The translations under genes were made by a program, and so were the position numbers. The notes beneath the pieces were generated by a model, which saw only the letters and a list, made by a program, of their open reading frames with translations, did no database searches and was not told the DNA's origin. A stretch of 9,279 nucleotides of DNA from an uncultured Blautia sp. (GTDB lineage: Bacteria; Bacillota; Clostridia; Lachnospirales; Lachnospiraceae): NCBI GenBank assembly GCA_934378195.1, contig CAKRPO010000067.1, forward strand, positions 1 to 9,279, written 5' to 3'. This document shows positions 1 through 7,421 of the stretch, piece after piece (the stretch's first letter is position 1; each line of letters starts with the position of its first letter).

Positions 1-33
1 TTTGTCAACAACTTTTTTCGCTTTTTTCAAAAC
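1..33 (-). promoter_or_regulatory. Partial leftward promoter (second of a tandem pair), -35 and A-tract only
   Basis: Read on the minus strand, positions 8-3 give a perfect -35 hexamer TTGACA. It is preceded by two A-runs (about 27-22 and 18-13) that resemble an UP element. The matching -10 would lie to the left of position 1 and cannot be seen. The block is about 80% identical to positions 104-136, which form the upstream half of the complete promoter at 83-111, so this is probably a second copy of the same promoter type. The gene it serves is outside the window. Confidence 0.55.
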
Positions 34-39
34 TTTTCA

Positions 40-64
40 AATTGTTTAATCAGAAGAAACAATT
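40..64 (-). other. Inverted repeat in the predicted leader between the tandem promoters
   Basis: AATTGTTT (40-47) and AAACAATT (57-64) are perfect inverted repeats with a 9-base loop. A competing hairpin, GAAGAA (53-58) with TTCTTC (63-68), shares the right arm. Both lie downstream of the start predicted for the 83-111 promoter and would be in the leader transcript. There is no adjacent U-run, so it does not look like an intrinsic terminator. A role is not known. Confidence 0.35.
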
Positions 65-82
65 CTTCGTGACAGCTTAGTT

Positions 83-111
83 AGAATACCACTATCAGAA
101 TGATCTGTCAA
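83..111 (-). promoter_or_regulatory. Strong leftward sigma-A promoter with UP-like A-tracts
   Basis: On the minus strand there is TTGACA (111-106), a 17-bp spacer, then TATTCT (88-83). A TG one base upstream of the -10 (91-90) makes it an extended -10. Runs of A at about 130-116 upstream of the -35 look like an UP element. The predicted start is near 76-77. It lies downstream of the AraC-family gene's stop codon (138-140) and points out of the window, so it serves an unseen gene or RNA to the left, not the AraC gene. The match to consensus is seen directly; actual activity is inferred. Confidence 0.75.
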
Positions 112-137
112 CACCTTTTTTTACTTTTTTGAAAAAT

Positions 138-1013
138 TTATAACCCTATCATTTCTCTATACTCTCTCGGTGTCATACCGTATCTTTTTTTAAACTGTCT
201 ATTGAAATTTGATAGATTTGCAAAACCTGCATCTTCTGATATTGTAAGGATCTTATCATCCGTACGTCTCAATGCCTCTGCAGCATCCGTAAGTCTTCTA
301 TCATTAATATAAGAAATAAAACTGTCTCCTGTCATTTTTTTGAACCATCGCATAAAATGACTGCTGCTCCATCCACAGAACTCAGCCATATCTGCTACCG
401 AAATATTCTCGCTGTATCTGGCACTGATTTCGCCCAGTACTTCTTTCAGGCGCTCTCTGTCTGGCGAAGAAACTTCTTTAACATTAGGAAATCTTCTTAT
501 CAAAATAAATATCATCTGGAGCAATGCAGCTTTTACTCCTAATTCATATCCTTTTTCCTTAGCTTCACATAATTCCTCCATCTGATTGAGACTTCTTTTT
601 AATTCTTCGTAATAACTTTCACCTTCACTCATCTTTGCCGGTGGCAGCAGCTTTCCAGATGCGAGCGGCACAAAATACTCACTTGCACAGAGATCTGCTG
701 CTCCTTCTCCCAGAAAGTTCACTCCAAAAATAATATTTTCATATTCCATTACATGACCATTTATTCTGTGGATAGAATGAAGGGTTCCTGGCGGCACCAA
801 AAATATATCTCCCGCTTCGCCTTCATAATTATTAGTTTCAAGCTGAATCTGGCCTTTCCCTTTTTTTACATATATTAATTCCATTTCCTTATGCCAGTGT
901 AAAGGCACCACCGGAAAGTCGAGCGGTATTGTACACGGATAAATATTAAACGGGAACAATCGACTTCCATGCTGTTTTTTTTCCTGATAATCTGTAGCTG
1001 TTACTTTTTCCAT
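138..1013 (-). CDS. AraC-family transcriptional regulator with N-terminal cupin sensor domain
   Basis: A 291-residue cytoplasmic DNA-binding regulator. Residues about 20-110 are a cupin/AraC-binding fold: 'FPVVPLHWHKEMELIYV' carries the usual HWHxxxEL-like metal/ligand strand, followed by 'GDIFLVPPGTLHSI'. Residues about 186-288 hold the two AraC-type helix-turn-helix units: the first near 204-226 (SVADMAEFCGWSSSHFMRWF) and the second near 254-279 (ILTISEDAGFANLSNFNRQF), ending in the family signature MTPREYR (280-286). The length is normal for the family. The start is supported by AGAGGAA at 1027-1021, seven bases upstream of ATG. It is transcribed divergently from glgP and may regulate it or itself through the repeats in the shared gap; the effector is probably a sugar, but that is inferred only from the family and the neighbour. 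No hairpin-plus-T terminator follows its stop before the promoter at 83-111. Confidence 0.93.
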   Translation of the reverse strand: MEKVTATDYQEKKQHGSRLFPFNIYPCTIPLDFPVVPLHWHKEMELIYVKKGKGQIQLETNNYEGEAGDIFLVPPGTLHSIHRINGHVMEYENIIFGVNFLGEGAADLCASEYFVPLASGKLLPPAKMSEGESYYEELKRSLNQMEELCEAKEKGYELGVKAALLQMIFILIRRFPNVKEVSSPDRERLKEVLGEISARYSENISVADMAEFCGWSSSHFMRWFKKMTGDSFISYINDRRLTDAAEALRRTDDKILTISEDAGFANLSNFNRQFKKRYGMTPREYREMIGL

Positions 1014-1052
1014 AATCTTATTCCTCTATAATAATTTTACTCAAATGATAGG

Positions 1053-1081
1053 ATAGTATCAGTTGTTGCTCTCTTTTTACA
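1053..1081 (-). promoter_or_regulatory. Candidate promoter of the AraC-family gene
   Basis: On the minus strand TGATACTAT (1061-1053) is an extended -10. Seventeen bases upstream, positions 1081-1076 read TGTAAA, a weak -35 with three of six consensus bases. The predicted start near 1046 would leave a leader of about 33 bases with the ribosome binding site at 1027-1021. The -35 overlaps the first copy of the 11-bp repeat at 1076-1086. Confidence 0.4.
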
Positions 1082-1133
1082 GGAATCAATCTTAATTCTA
1101 TGTTATAAATAAATCAACCTGATTTACAGGAAT
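1076..1133. repeat. Pair of identical 11-bp direct repeats, possible regulator sites
   Basis: TTTACAGGAAT occurs at 1076-1086 and again at 1123-1133, same orientation, 47 bp apart start to start, inside the gap between the divergent AraC-family gene and glgP. The first copy covers the -35 zone of both predicted promoters; the second falls just after the predicted glgP start. The second copy is also part of a short inverted repeat, CCTG (1118-1121) with CAGG (1127-1130). The repeat is seen directly; that it is an operator, and for the AraC-family protein, is inference from placement. Confidence 0.45.
1101..1109 (+). promoter_or_regulatory. Candidate glgP promoter, extended -10
   Basis: TGTTATAAA gives a TG-n extended -10 with TATAAA at 1104-1109. 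No good -35 is present at 16-18 bp upstream (AGGAAT at 1081-1086 is poor), which is tolerable for an extended -10 or suggests need for an activator. The predicted start is near 1116, leaving about 55 bases before ATG with AAAGGAG at 1156-1162. TATACT at 1149-1154 is too close to the ribosome binding site to be the promoter. Confidence 0.4.
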
Positions 1134-1170
1134 TACAACAAGTATTTTTATACTGAAAGGAGCAACTCCC

Positions 1171-3438
1171 ATGAGCGAATTTATGAAATCAAAACTTAAT
1201 GATCTTTGCAAGAAAGATATTTCAACGGCTTCTGACAGCGAGCTTTATACAGCACTTTTAAACATTATTCAGGAAGAAAGTGAAAAAAGCCGCAAAGCCA
1301 CTACCGGCAGAAAGCTCTATTACATTTCAGCAGAATTCTTGATAGGTAAACTGCTTTCTAATAACCTTATTAATCTCGGACTTTATGATGAGGTTCGTGA
1401 AACTCTGGCAGATGCCGGAAAATCACTTGCCGAAATCGAAGAACAGGAACCAGAACCGAGTCTTGGAAATGGTGGACTTGGAAGACTTGCAGCATGTTTT
1501 CTCGACAGTCTCGCAACTCTGGATCTGCCTGGTGATGGTGTCGGACTTCGTTATCATTGCGGTCTCTTCCGTCAGAATTTCAAAAATAATCTTCAGAATG
1601 AAGCACCTGATTTCTGGCTTACTGACCAGTGCGCCGCTAAAGCTACCGATACTGTCTTTAATGTTTCTCTTGCTGGAACAACCTACTCTGCAAGACTTTA
1701 TAAATTGCCTGTAACCGGATACGAAGGACGAACCAACACATTAAATCTCTTTGATCTGGATACTGTAGACGAAAGCGTAATCGGAGACGGCATCTCATTT
1801 GATAAAAAAGACATCGCAAAGAACCTGACTCTCTTCCTTTATCCGGATGATTCTGATGAAGACGGTCGTCTGCTCAGAATTTATCAGCAGTATCTCATGG
1901 TTTCTGCTGGTGCTCAGCTGATACTCCAGGAATCTGCAGAGCGTGGCTGCAATTATCATGATCTTGCCGATTATGCTGCAATCCAGATCAACGATACCCA
2001 CCCAAGCATGGTCATTCCTGAACTGATCCGTCTTCTTGGCGAACATGGAATCGAATTTGACGAGGCAGTAGAAATCGTGACAAAGACCTGTGCATATACG
2101 AACCATACTATCCTTGCGGAAGCACTGGAAAAATGGCCGCGCCATTATCTGGATACGGTTGTTCCACAGCTGATGCCAATTATCGAGAAGCTTGATTCTC
2201 TTGCAAAAACACGTACATCAAATGAATCTCTCGCAATCATTGACCAGAATCAGCTCATTCACATGGCACACATGGATATTCATTTTTCACATTCTACTAA
2301 CGGAGTTGCCACTCTGCATACTCAGATTCTGGAAGAAAGTGAACTCGCAGGATTTTATCAGTTATATCCTGAGAAATTCAATAACAAAACTAATGGTATC
2401 ACCTTCCGCCGCTGGCTTCTGAAATGCAATCCGTCTCTGACAGAAGAAATTGAAAAACTGATTGGTCCAGGATTCAAGAAAGATGCTGCCGAACTCAAGA
2501 AACTTCTGACTTATACTAATGATTCCAAAGTTTTGGCTATTCTCAGTCAAATTAAGAAAAACAATAAGGAAGCACTCTCTCAGTGGCTTTATACCAAACA
2601 GGGTGTACGCTTAAATACGAATGCTATGTTTTCAATTCAGTCAAAGAGACTTCATGAATACAAACGTCAGCAGCTGAATCTGCTCTTTTTGATCCATGAA
2701 TATCTGGAGATCAAAGCAGGTCATATTCCTGCCACACCTCTTGTAAGTATCTTCGGAGCAAAAGCTGCACCTGCTTATATTATTGCAAAAGACATCATTC
2801 ATGGTCTTCTGACTCTTTCCCAGGTTATCAGCGAAGACCCAGAAGTATCAAAATATTTACAGCTTGCTTTTGTAGAAAACTACAATGTCTCTGCAGCCGA
2901 AAAGATGATTCCTGCATGTGATCTTTCCGAGCAGATCAGTCTTGCTTCCAAAGAAGCATCCGGAACCGGAAACATGAAGTTCATGCTGAATGGCGCACTG
3001 ACTCTTGGAACTATGGATGGAGCAAATGTAGAAATCTCTGAAGCTGTCGGCAAGGACAATATCTATATCTTTGGTCAGAGCAGCAAACAGGTCATCCATC
3101 GTTATGAAGCAGGGGACTATTGTGCAAGAGACTGGTATGAAGCTGATCCAAATCTTCATCGTGCCATTGATTTCCTCACCAGTGATGAAATGCTGAAATA
3201 TGGTGATGAAGAACACCTGAAACGTCTGCAGAATGAACTCATCAATAAAGACTGGTTCCAGACTCTTCCGGACTTCAATGCTTATGTTGTCCGTAAAGAA
3301 CAGGCAATGAAAGATTATTCAGCAAATCCAGAAGAATGGAGCCGCCGTACACTGATCAATATTGCAAATGCAGGTTTCTTCTCTTCTGACCGTACGATTG
3401 AAGAATATAACAATGACATCTGGCATCTTGGCAAATAA
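1171..3438 (+). CDS. glgP: Glycogen/starch/maltodextrin (alpha-glucan) phosphorylase, GT35
   Basis: A 755-residue cytoplasmic PLP enzyme that cleaves alpha-1,4-glucan with phosphate to release glucose-1-phosphate. Family marks in order: KLYYISAEFLIGK (about 47-60), the glycine-rich PSLGNGGLGRLAACFLDS (96-113), GLRYHCGLFRQ (125-135), NDTHPS and the NHTILAEALEKWP segment in the middle, KRLHEYKR (492-499) matching the phosphate/PLP-contact segment of animal phosphorylase, and the PLP-lysine signature EASGTGNMKFMLN with Lys603 as Schiff-base lysine. All key residues I can check are intact. It lacks the extended N-terminal regulatory segment of animal enzymes and is somewhat shorter than the roughly 800-residue E. 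coli enzymes, which is common in Clostridia. The start is supported by AAAGGAG eight bases upstream. No glg synthesis or debranching genes flank it, so glycogen versus maltodextrin preference cannot be decided; malP is an alternative name. No clear terminator follows. Confidence 0.96.
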   Translation: MSEFMKSKLNDLCKKDISTASDSELYTALLNIIQEESEKSRKATTGRKLYYISAEFLIGKLLSNNLINLGLYDEVRETLADAGKSLAEIEEQEPEPSLGNGGLGRLAACFLDSLATLDLPGDGVGLRYHCGLFRQNFKNNLQNEAPDFWLTDQCAAKATDTVFNVSLAGTTYSARLYKLPVTGYEGRTNTLNLFDLDTVDESVIGDGISFDKKDIAKNLTLFLYPDDSDEDGRLLRIYQQYLMVSAGAQLILQESAERGCNYHDLADYAAIQINDTHPSMVIPELIRLLGEHGIEFDEAVEIVTKTCAYTNHTILAEALEKWPRHYLDTVVPQLMPIIEKLDSLAKTRTSNESLAIIDQNQLIHMAHMDIHFSHSTNGVATLHTQILEESELAGFYQLYPEKFNNKTNGITFRRWLLKCNPSLTEEIEKLIGPGFKKDAAELKKLLTYTNDSKVLAILSQIKKNNKEALSQWLYTKQGVRLNTNAMFSIQSKRLHEYKRQQLNLLFLIHEYLEIKAGHIPATPLVSIFGAKAAPAYIIAKDIIHGLLTLSQVISEDPEVSKYLQLAFVENYNVSAAEKMIPACDLSEQISLASKEASGTGNMKFMLNGALTLGTMDGANVEISEAVGKDNIYIFGQSSKQVIHRYEAGDYCARDWYEADPNLHRAIDFLTSDEMLKYGDEEHLKRLQNELINKDWFQTLPDFNAYVVRKEQAMKDYSANPEEWSRRTLINIANAGFFSSDRTIEEYNNDIWHLGK

Positions 3439-3457
3439 AACAGATACCTCAAAATCA

Positions 3458-3487
3458 CTGACAAAAGTAACTTTTAGTTAATAGAAA
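3458..3487 (+). promoter_or_regulatory. Weak candidate promoter for the secreted-protein/LuxR unit
   Basis: CTGACA (3458-3463, five of six -35 bases) and TAGAAA (3482-3487, four of six -10 bases) are 18 bp apart in the 129-bp gap after glgP. This would start transcription near 3494 and give a leader of about 74 bases holding the inverted repeat at 3514-3540. Because no convincing terminator follows glgP, read-through from glgP is an alternative source of transcript. Confidence 0.25.
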
Positions 3488-3513
3488 CATCCCTTCTTTA
3501 GTTATAAAATCTA

Positions 3514-3540
3514 ATTAACAGAAATAACATTTCTGATAAT
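3514..3540. repeat. Imperfect inverted repeat upstream of the secreted-protein gene
   Basis: ATTA-a-CAGAAA (3514-3524) pairs with TTTCTG-a-TAAT (3530-3540) around a five-base centre, ten of eleven positions paired with one A/A mismatch. It sits 13 bp before the ribosome binding site (AAAGGAGGG, 3553-3561). It could be an operator or a 5' leader hairpin. It has only two G:C pairs and no T-run directly after it, so it is a poor terminator for glgP. Confidence 0.35.
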
Positions 3541-3567
3541 CATTTTATAATTAAAGGAGGGTTTTTT

Positions 3568-4923
3568 ATGAAAGAAAAAGGAAACAAATCATCACCAGCT
3601 TCATCTCTGTTCTGTTCTTTTCTGTTTACAGCTGCTTTATTTTTAATGTTGCATTGCTGCATTAATGTTAATGCTGCCATCATTCAGAAACCAACATCTG
3701 ATGGAACAAGTCTTCATGGTTCGGAAATTATAACCAGCCTTGAAAACCGTTATTCTGAAAAGCTAAACATACCTGATTCAGATCCCGGGGATTATATGGT
3801 AAACATCTCGATCAGTTTTAACGATCCTCAGCATGCTCCTGCAAAGCTTCCAGATCAGATTGTATATTCTATAGACACTGATCAGTTTACAATGTATAAT
3901 ACAGGTAACGCAATATACGCAGACAAACGTACTATTAAAAGCATCTCTCCTGCCGAACTATTCCTATCATTTTATCTTGATGACGATGATGCTCTGACTG
4001 GAAATTACAAAGAATACATTTTCAGTCTTGACTTTACAATTCAAAAAGTACCAGTTCCAACGCCTGCGCCATCAACTCCCAAACCACAGCCGCAAACAAA
4101 ACCAGCTGTACAAAAGTCTCCAAAAGTAACGTTACATCCAAACAGCATTTCACCGCTTTATTCCGGAGACAATGATACCATGCAGCTTGAAATCTCAGAT
4201 CCTGAATTACCATATTGGGAGTATATAAAACCTAATCAGGTTTCTGTAAGTTTTTCAGATTCATCTATTGTTTCACTTACTAAAAAAGATTTCTTTGGCA
4301 ACTCACTGCAACTTCATATACGTGCTTTAAAAAGTGGCTCTACCAAATGCACTGTGTCCTATAAAGGTGTTGCTGCCAGCCAGGTCATTAAGGTTCAAAA
4401 CACCACATATTATGTCCCGTCCACTGCTTCCATGACTCTGAAGCAGAAGAAAAACATATCAAATTATGTTTCTCAGATGGGACTTGGAAAATGCGTGATC
4501 AAAAATATTAAATCAAATAGAAAAAGTGTTCTTGCAGTTTCAGGAAAAAAACTGATTGCTAAAAAGCCAGGAAAAGCAACGATAACTTTCACACTGAACG
4601 GAAAGCGCAAAGCAATCAAGTTCACTGTTCAAAAGCCTGCCCCAAAACTCAGCCAGCTTAAAGTAAAGATATCCAACTATAAATATTACCATAATAGCTG
4701 CAAAACCTATTATTATCTGACCTTTAAAAACACATCACAGAGAACTATAACCAAAGTTAAACTCAGATACACAATGACTCTGAACGAAACAATTACCTTA
4801 ACTAAAACCCACAAAGTAAACATCAAACCTGGTGCAACAAAGAAAGTTAAAGTGTATGTAGGAAAACTCATTACCGATCCACAATCACGCAAAGTAAAAT
4901 GTCTTAAACTCTGGTATAAATAA
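3568..4923 (+). CDS. Secreted multidomain protein with bacterial Ig-like/beta-sandwich domains
   Basis: A 451-residue exported protein of unknown function. Residues 1-36 are a signal peptide: a Lys-rich start, a hydrophobic stretch (14-32) and a VNA|A signal-peptidase I site. Residues about 37-160 form a first domain I do not recognise, rich in Asp and beta-strand patterns. A Pro/Thr/Lys linker (161-186, repeated TP/KP/QP) separates it from an Ig-like domain (about 187-277, with SDSSIVSLTKKD...ALKSGSTKCTVSYKG). A second Ig-like domain of bacterial Big_2 type follows (about 278-357, SNRKSVLAVSGKKLIAKKPG with ATITFTLNGK). A C-terminal domain (about 360-451) resembles FxLYD-type sandwiches (YYYLTFKNTSQRTITKVKL). 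The C-terminal half is very Lys-rich. There is no LPXTG, lipobox or C-terminal membrane helix, so it is probably released or held non-covalently. Start supported by AAAGGAGGG seven bases upstream. The next gene starts 20 bp downstream. No enzyme motif seen. Confidence 0.82.
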   Translation: MKEKGNKSSPASSLFCSFLFTAALFLMLHCCINVNAAIIQKPTSDGTSLHGSEIITSLENRYSEKLNIPDSDPGDYMVNISISFNDPQHAPAKLPDQIVYSIDTDQFTMYNTGNAIYADKRTIKSISPAELFLSFYLDDDDALTGNYKEYIFSLDFTIQKVPVPTPAPSTPKPQPQTKPAVQKSPKVTLHPNSISPLYSGDNDTMQLEISDPELPYWEYIKPNQVSVSFSDSSIVSLTKKDFFGNSLQLHIRALKSGSTKCTVSYKGVAASQVIKVQNTTYYVPSTASMTLKQKKNISNYVSQMGLGKCVIKNIKSNRKSVLAVSGKKLIAKKPGKATITFTLNGKRKAIKFTVQKPAPKLSQLKVKISNYKYYHNSCKTYYYLTFKNTSQRTITKVKLRYTMTLNETITLTKTHKVNIKPGATKKVKVYVGKLITDPQSRKVKCLKLWYK

Positions 4924-4943
4924 CTTCAGGAGGTAACTGTTCC

Positions 4944-7418
4944 ATGAACCCGTTACATAAGCTTAATCAGATTTATATTTCCGAACATTTGTATCCTGTC
5001 ATGAATTCTATAAAGGATTATGCACTCACATCTGTCATTGCCCCTATGGGATACGGAAAAAGTACGGCTGTAAACTGGTTTTTGGATAAAGAAGCTTCCC
5101 AAAATGATTGCCAGATATTTCGGATCAATATTTATTCTGACAGTACCGCTTTATTCTGGAGAGGCTTTCAGGCCTCTCTGGAAAAAGCTGACCCTGATAT
5201 TATGAATTATCAGTATCCTCAAACTACTGAAGAGATAATTCTTCTTGCCGAACACTTATCTGACTTTTTTGTTTTTTCAGAAAAAACCACTTATCTGTTC
5301 CTGGATGACTTTCATCTGTTAAAAGATTCTCTGATAATTGAGTTTTTCTGCACACTGACAGATTTTATATCAGATAAGCTTCATCTGATCATTGCCAGCA
5401 GAAACCGTTTTTTATCTGGTAATGAAGTCCTCCACCTCGGCAAAAAAATCCACTATATCAATGCCGAACAATTGAAATTAAATACTTCTGATATTTTTTC
5501 TTATGCACGCCGATGCGACATACGTATAACCAAAAAACAGGCAGAGCAACTCTATCAGACGAGCGAGGGCTGGTTTTCAGTTGTATATCTTAATCTACGT
5601 TCATTTGCCAATCGAGGATCACTTCTCGATAAATATGATGATATCTATACAATGATCACTGAGGCTCTCATTGAACCCCTCACCTCAGCAGAACATACAT
5701 TTCTGGCGCGTTTGTCCCTGTCAGAAGAATTTAACGGACCTATGGCGTCCTATGTGACAGGTCTTTCTGATTCTGACCAGATATTAAAACGAATGACTGA
5801 AAACAACGCCTTTATCATTCGACTGCCTGACCAGAAATTTCGCTTTCATCATATGCTGCAGTATTGTTCCTCTCTCCTGTTTCAACAGTTTTCTCCTGAA
5901 GAACAAAATCAATGTATAAATATTTATGGACAGTATTATGAAGCACAGAAAGATTATATCCGAGCTCTGGTTTTCTATGCGAAAGCAGGAAACTATGATC
6001 ACTGGCTACGTGTAATCCAGAAAGATGTCGGTGTCTCTCTTGCTTCTATCAGTCCGGAAAATGTATTTTATGTTCTCGAACATTGTCCGGAAAACATTCT
6101 TCGTGCCTGGCCTATAAGCCTGCTTGTTCTGATGCGGCGGCTTTTTACATGGCAGCAAATACCGATGATGATGCATCTCAAGGAACTTCTTCTTCAGGAG
6201 GTCAATGAAAATCCATCATTTACAGATGTACAGCGCGGTAATCTGCTAGGTGAATGTGATCTTATCATGAGTTTTCTCTGTTATAACGATATTGCTGCAA
6301 TGAGTAAACTCCATAAAAGTGCGTGTCGACAAATGTCCGGACCGGCTGTGTCCATTCGCAATTATGGCTCCTGGACTTTTGGTTCTCCATCAGTTCTTAT
6401 GATGTTTCATCGCAATGCAGGTAAACTTGATGATGAGATCAGCGTTATGAATGATTCCATGCCTTACTACTATCAAATCACCTCTGATCATGGCAAAGGC
6501 GCTGAAATGATCATGGAAGCAGAAGCTCAATACTGCCGTGGTGATTTTTACAATAGCATGGTTCTGCTTTCACGTGTACGTCAGGAAATATGCGGAAACA
6601 CTCATATAAATATGGATCTCTGCTGCGATTTTCTTTCAGCCCGTCTGAATTTTTTTGATGAACATCCATCTCCCTGGATTTCGCAGGCAGAAAAGCGTGC
6701 CAGACTTATCCTTTTAGGAAACACTCTTTTCCTGAATATTTTTGACAGTATATGTGCATATTATTACGCTCTTCTTGGTCTTCCAGCTATGATTCCAGAA
6801 GTTTTTCGTGAACACAGACTTGACAAGAATCACTATCTGAATCCAGCCAAACCTATGATGTTATTGATTGAGAACCAGGTATACCTGGCTCAAAAATCAT
6901 ATACAGAAGTACTTCGGCGCAACAAAGAATTACTGGGTTTCAGCAGACATTTCCCCTATGTTCTCTGTGAGATTCATGTTCTGATCCAGGCCGCAGGTGC
7001 ATGTTATGCGCTTCAGCATCACAAAGAAGCTGTTGATTACATAAAAGAGGCTCTTCAGCTTGCCAGAGCGGATAAACTCATAGTTCCATTCTGTGAAAAC
7101 TATATTTATATAAAAGACCTGCTTGGATCCTCACCTTTTGAGCAGGAAATTCATAGTCTTGCGAAACTATTTGAAACAAACCGCAACACATTTTTAAACA
7201 CTCACAGCCGTCCGGCTGCTGCCCTGGTTCTGACTGACAGAGAACTTCAATTTGCTCAACTTATTGCCGGAAGGCTCAGCAACCGGGAAATTGCAGCAAC
7301 TATGTATCTTTCAGAAGGTACTGTAAAACAATATATGAATCGAATATATTCAAAGCTTCACATCGAAGGAGACACCCGAACAAAACGGCAGCGACTTACT
7401 GAACTCCTTAAATTATAG
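4944..7418 (+). CDS. MalT-like STAND ATPase with C-terminal LuxR DNA-binding domain
   Basis: An 824-residue cytoplasmic regulator of the MalT/LAL class, in which ligand and ATP binding trigger oligomerisation and transcription activation. Walker A is APMGYGKST (33-41, Lys39), the usual form SPAGYGKTT in this family. Walker B is LFLDDFH (118-124, Asp121/Asp122). A winged-helix end is marked by KFRFHHMLQY (298-307). Residues about 330-740 are helical and presumably form the TPR-like sensor superhelix, though I see no clean TPR consensus. The LuxR helix-turn-helix covers about 763-812 (LTDRELQFAQLIAGRLSNRE, then IAATMYLSEGTVKQYMNRIY). It is a little shorter than E. coli MalT (about 900). AGGAGGT at 4928-4934, nine bases before ATG, supports the start, and the 20-bp gap indicates co-transcription with the secreted protein. 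The ligand is unknown; maltotriose would be a guess from family name only. Its 3' end faces the solute-binding protein gene with 3 bp between stops. Confidence 0.92.
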   Translation: MNPLHKLNQIYISEHLYPVMNSIKDYALTSVIAPMGYGKSTAVNWFLDKEASQNDCQIFRINIYSDSTALFWRGFQASLEKADPDIMNYQYPQTTEEIILLAEHLSDFFVFSEKTTYLFLDDFHLLKDSLIIEFFCTLTDFISDKLHLIIASRNRFLSGNEVLHLGKKIHYINAEQLKLNTSDIFSYARRCDIRITKKQAEQLYQTSEGWFSVVYLNLRSFANRGSLLDKYDDIYTMITEALIEPLTSAEHTFLARLSLSEEFNGPMASYVTGLSDSDQILKRMTENNAFIIRLPDQKFRFHHMLQYCSSLLFQQFSPEEQNQCINIYGQYYEAQKDYIRALVFYAKAGNYDHWLRVIQKDVGVSLASISPENVFYVLEHCPENILRAWPISLLVLMRRLFTWQQIPMMMHLKELLLQEVNENPSFTDVQRGNLLGECDLIMSFLCYNDIAAMSKLHKSACRQMSGPAVSIRNYGSWTFGSPSVLMMFHRNAGKLDDEISVMNDSMPYYYQITSDHGKGAEMIMEAEAQYCRGDFYNSMVLLSRVRQEICGNTHINMDLCCDFLSARLNFFDEHPSPWISQAEKRARLILLGNTLFLNIFDSICAYYYALLGLPAMIPEVFREHRLDKNHYLNPAKPMMLLIENQVYLAQKSYTEVLRRNKELLGFSRHFPYVLCEIHVLIQAAGACYALQHHKEAVDYIKEALQLARADKLIVPFCENYIYIKDLLGSSPFEQEIHSLAKLFETNRNTFLNTHSRPAAALVLTDRELQFAQLIAGRLSNREIAATMYLSEGTVKQYMNRIYSKLHIEGDTRTKRQRLTELLKL

Positions 7419-7421
7419 TTT

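Larger units (their letters stand above)
1..136. repeat. Direct repeat of a promoter upstream block (1-33 and 104-136)
   Basis: The segments at 1-33 and 104-136 align without gaps with about six mismatches, 103 bp apart. Both contain TGTCAACA followed by two T-runs separated by a short C-containing break. On the minus strand this is A-tracts leading into GTTGACA, so the repeat is best explained as two copies of a strong promoter front. Part of the similarity comes from low-complexity T-runs, but the shared TGTCAACA core and identical spacing of the T-runs argue against chance. Confidence 0.6.

Noticed and set aside
357..542. Short open frame opposite the AraC-family gene
   Set aside because: It lies wholly within a well-supported gene, on the other strand, and its product shows no domain or composition of a real protein. 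The same holds for the open frames inside glgP (1385-1714, 1795-2145, 2192-2422, 2362-2550, 2857-3216) and inside the LuxR gene (5784-6002).
1149..1154. TATACT close to the glgP start as a -10
   Set aside because: The start would fall on the AAAGGAG site at 1156-1162, leaving no usable leader.
1014..1170. CcpA catabolite-response (cre) site upstream of glgP
   Set aside because: No segment in the gap matches the cre consensus closely enough, including its central CG; catabolite control cannot be claimed.
3463..3475. AAAAG-TAA-CTTTT hairpin after glgP as a terminator
   Set aside because: The stem is five pairs with a single G:C and no T-run follows; too weak to call.
3546..3551. Perfect TATAAT before the secreted-protein gene
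   Set aside because: Transcription would start near 3558, inside the ribosome binding site at 3553-3561, and no -35 lies at a suitable distance.
4048..4125. Pro/Thr/Lys-rich segment as a DNA tandem repeat
   Set aside because: The repetition is only in amino-acid composition (TP, KP, QP); the bases do not form regular repeat units, so it is an interdomain linker.
4840..4923. Sortase or membrane anchor at the end of the secreted protein
   Set aside because: The C-terminus ends in a basic stretch (KCLKLWYK) with no LPXTG-like motif and no hydrophobic segment.
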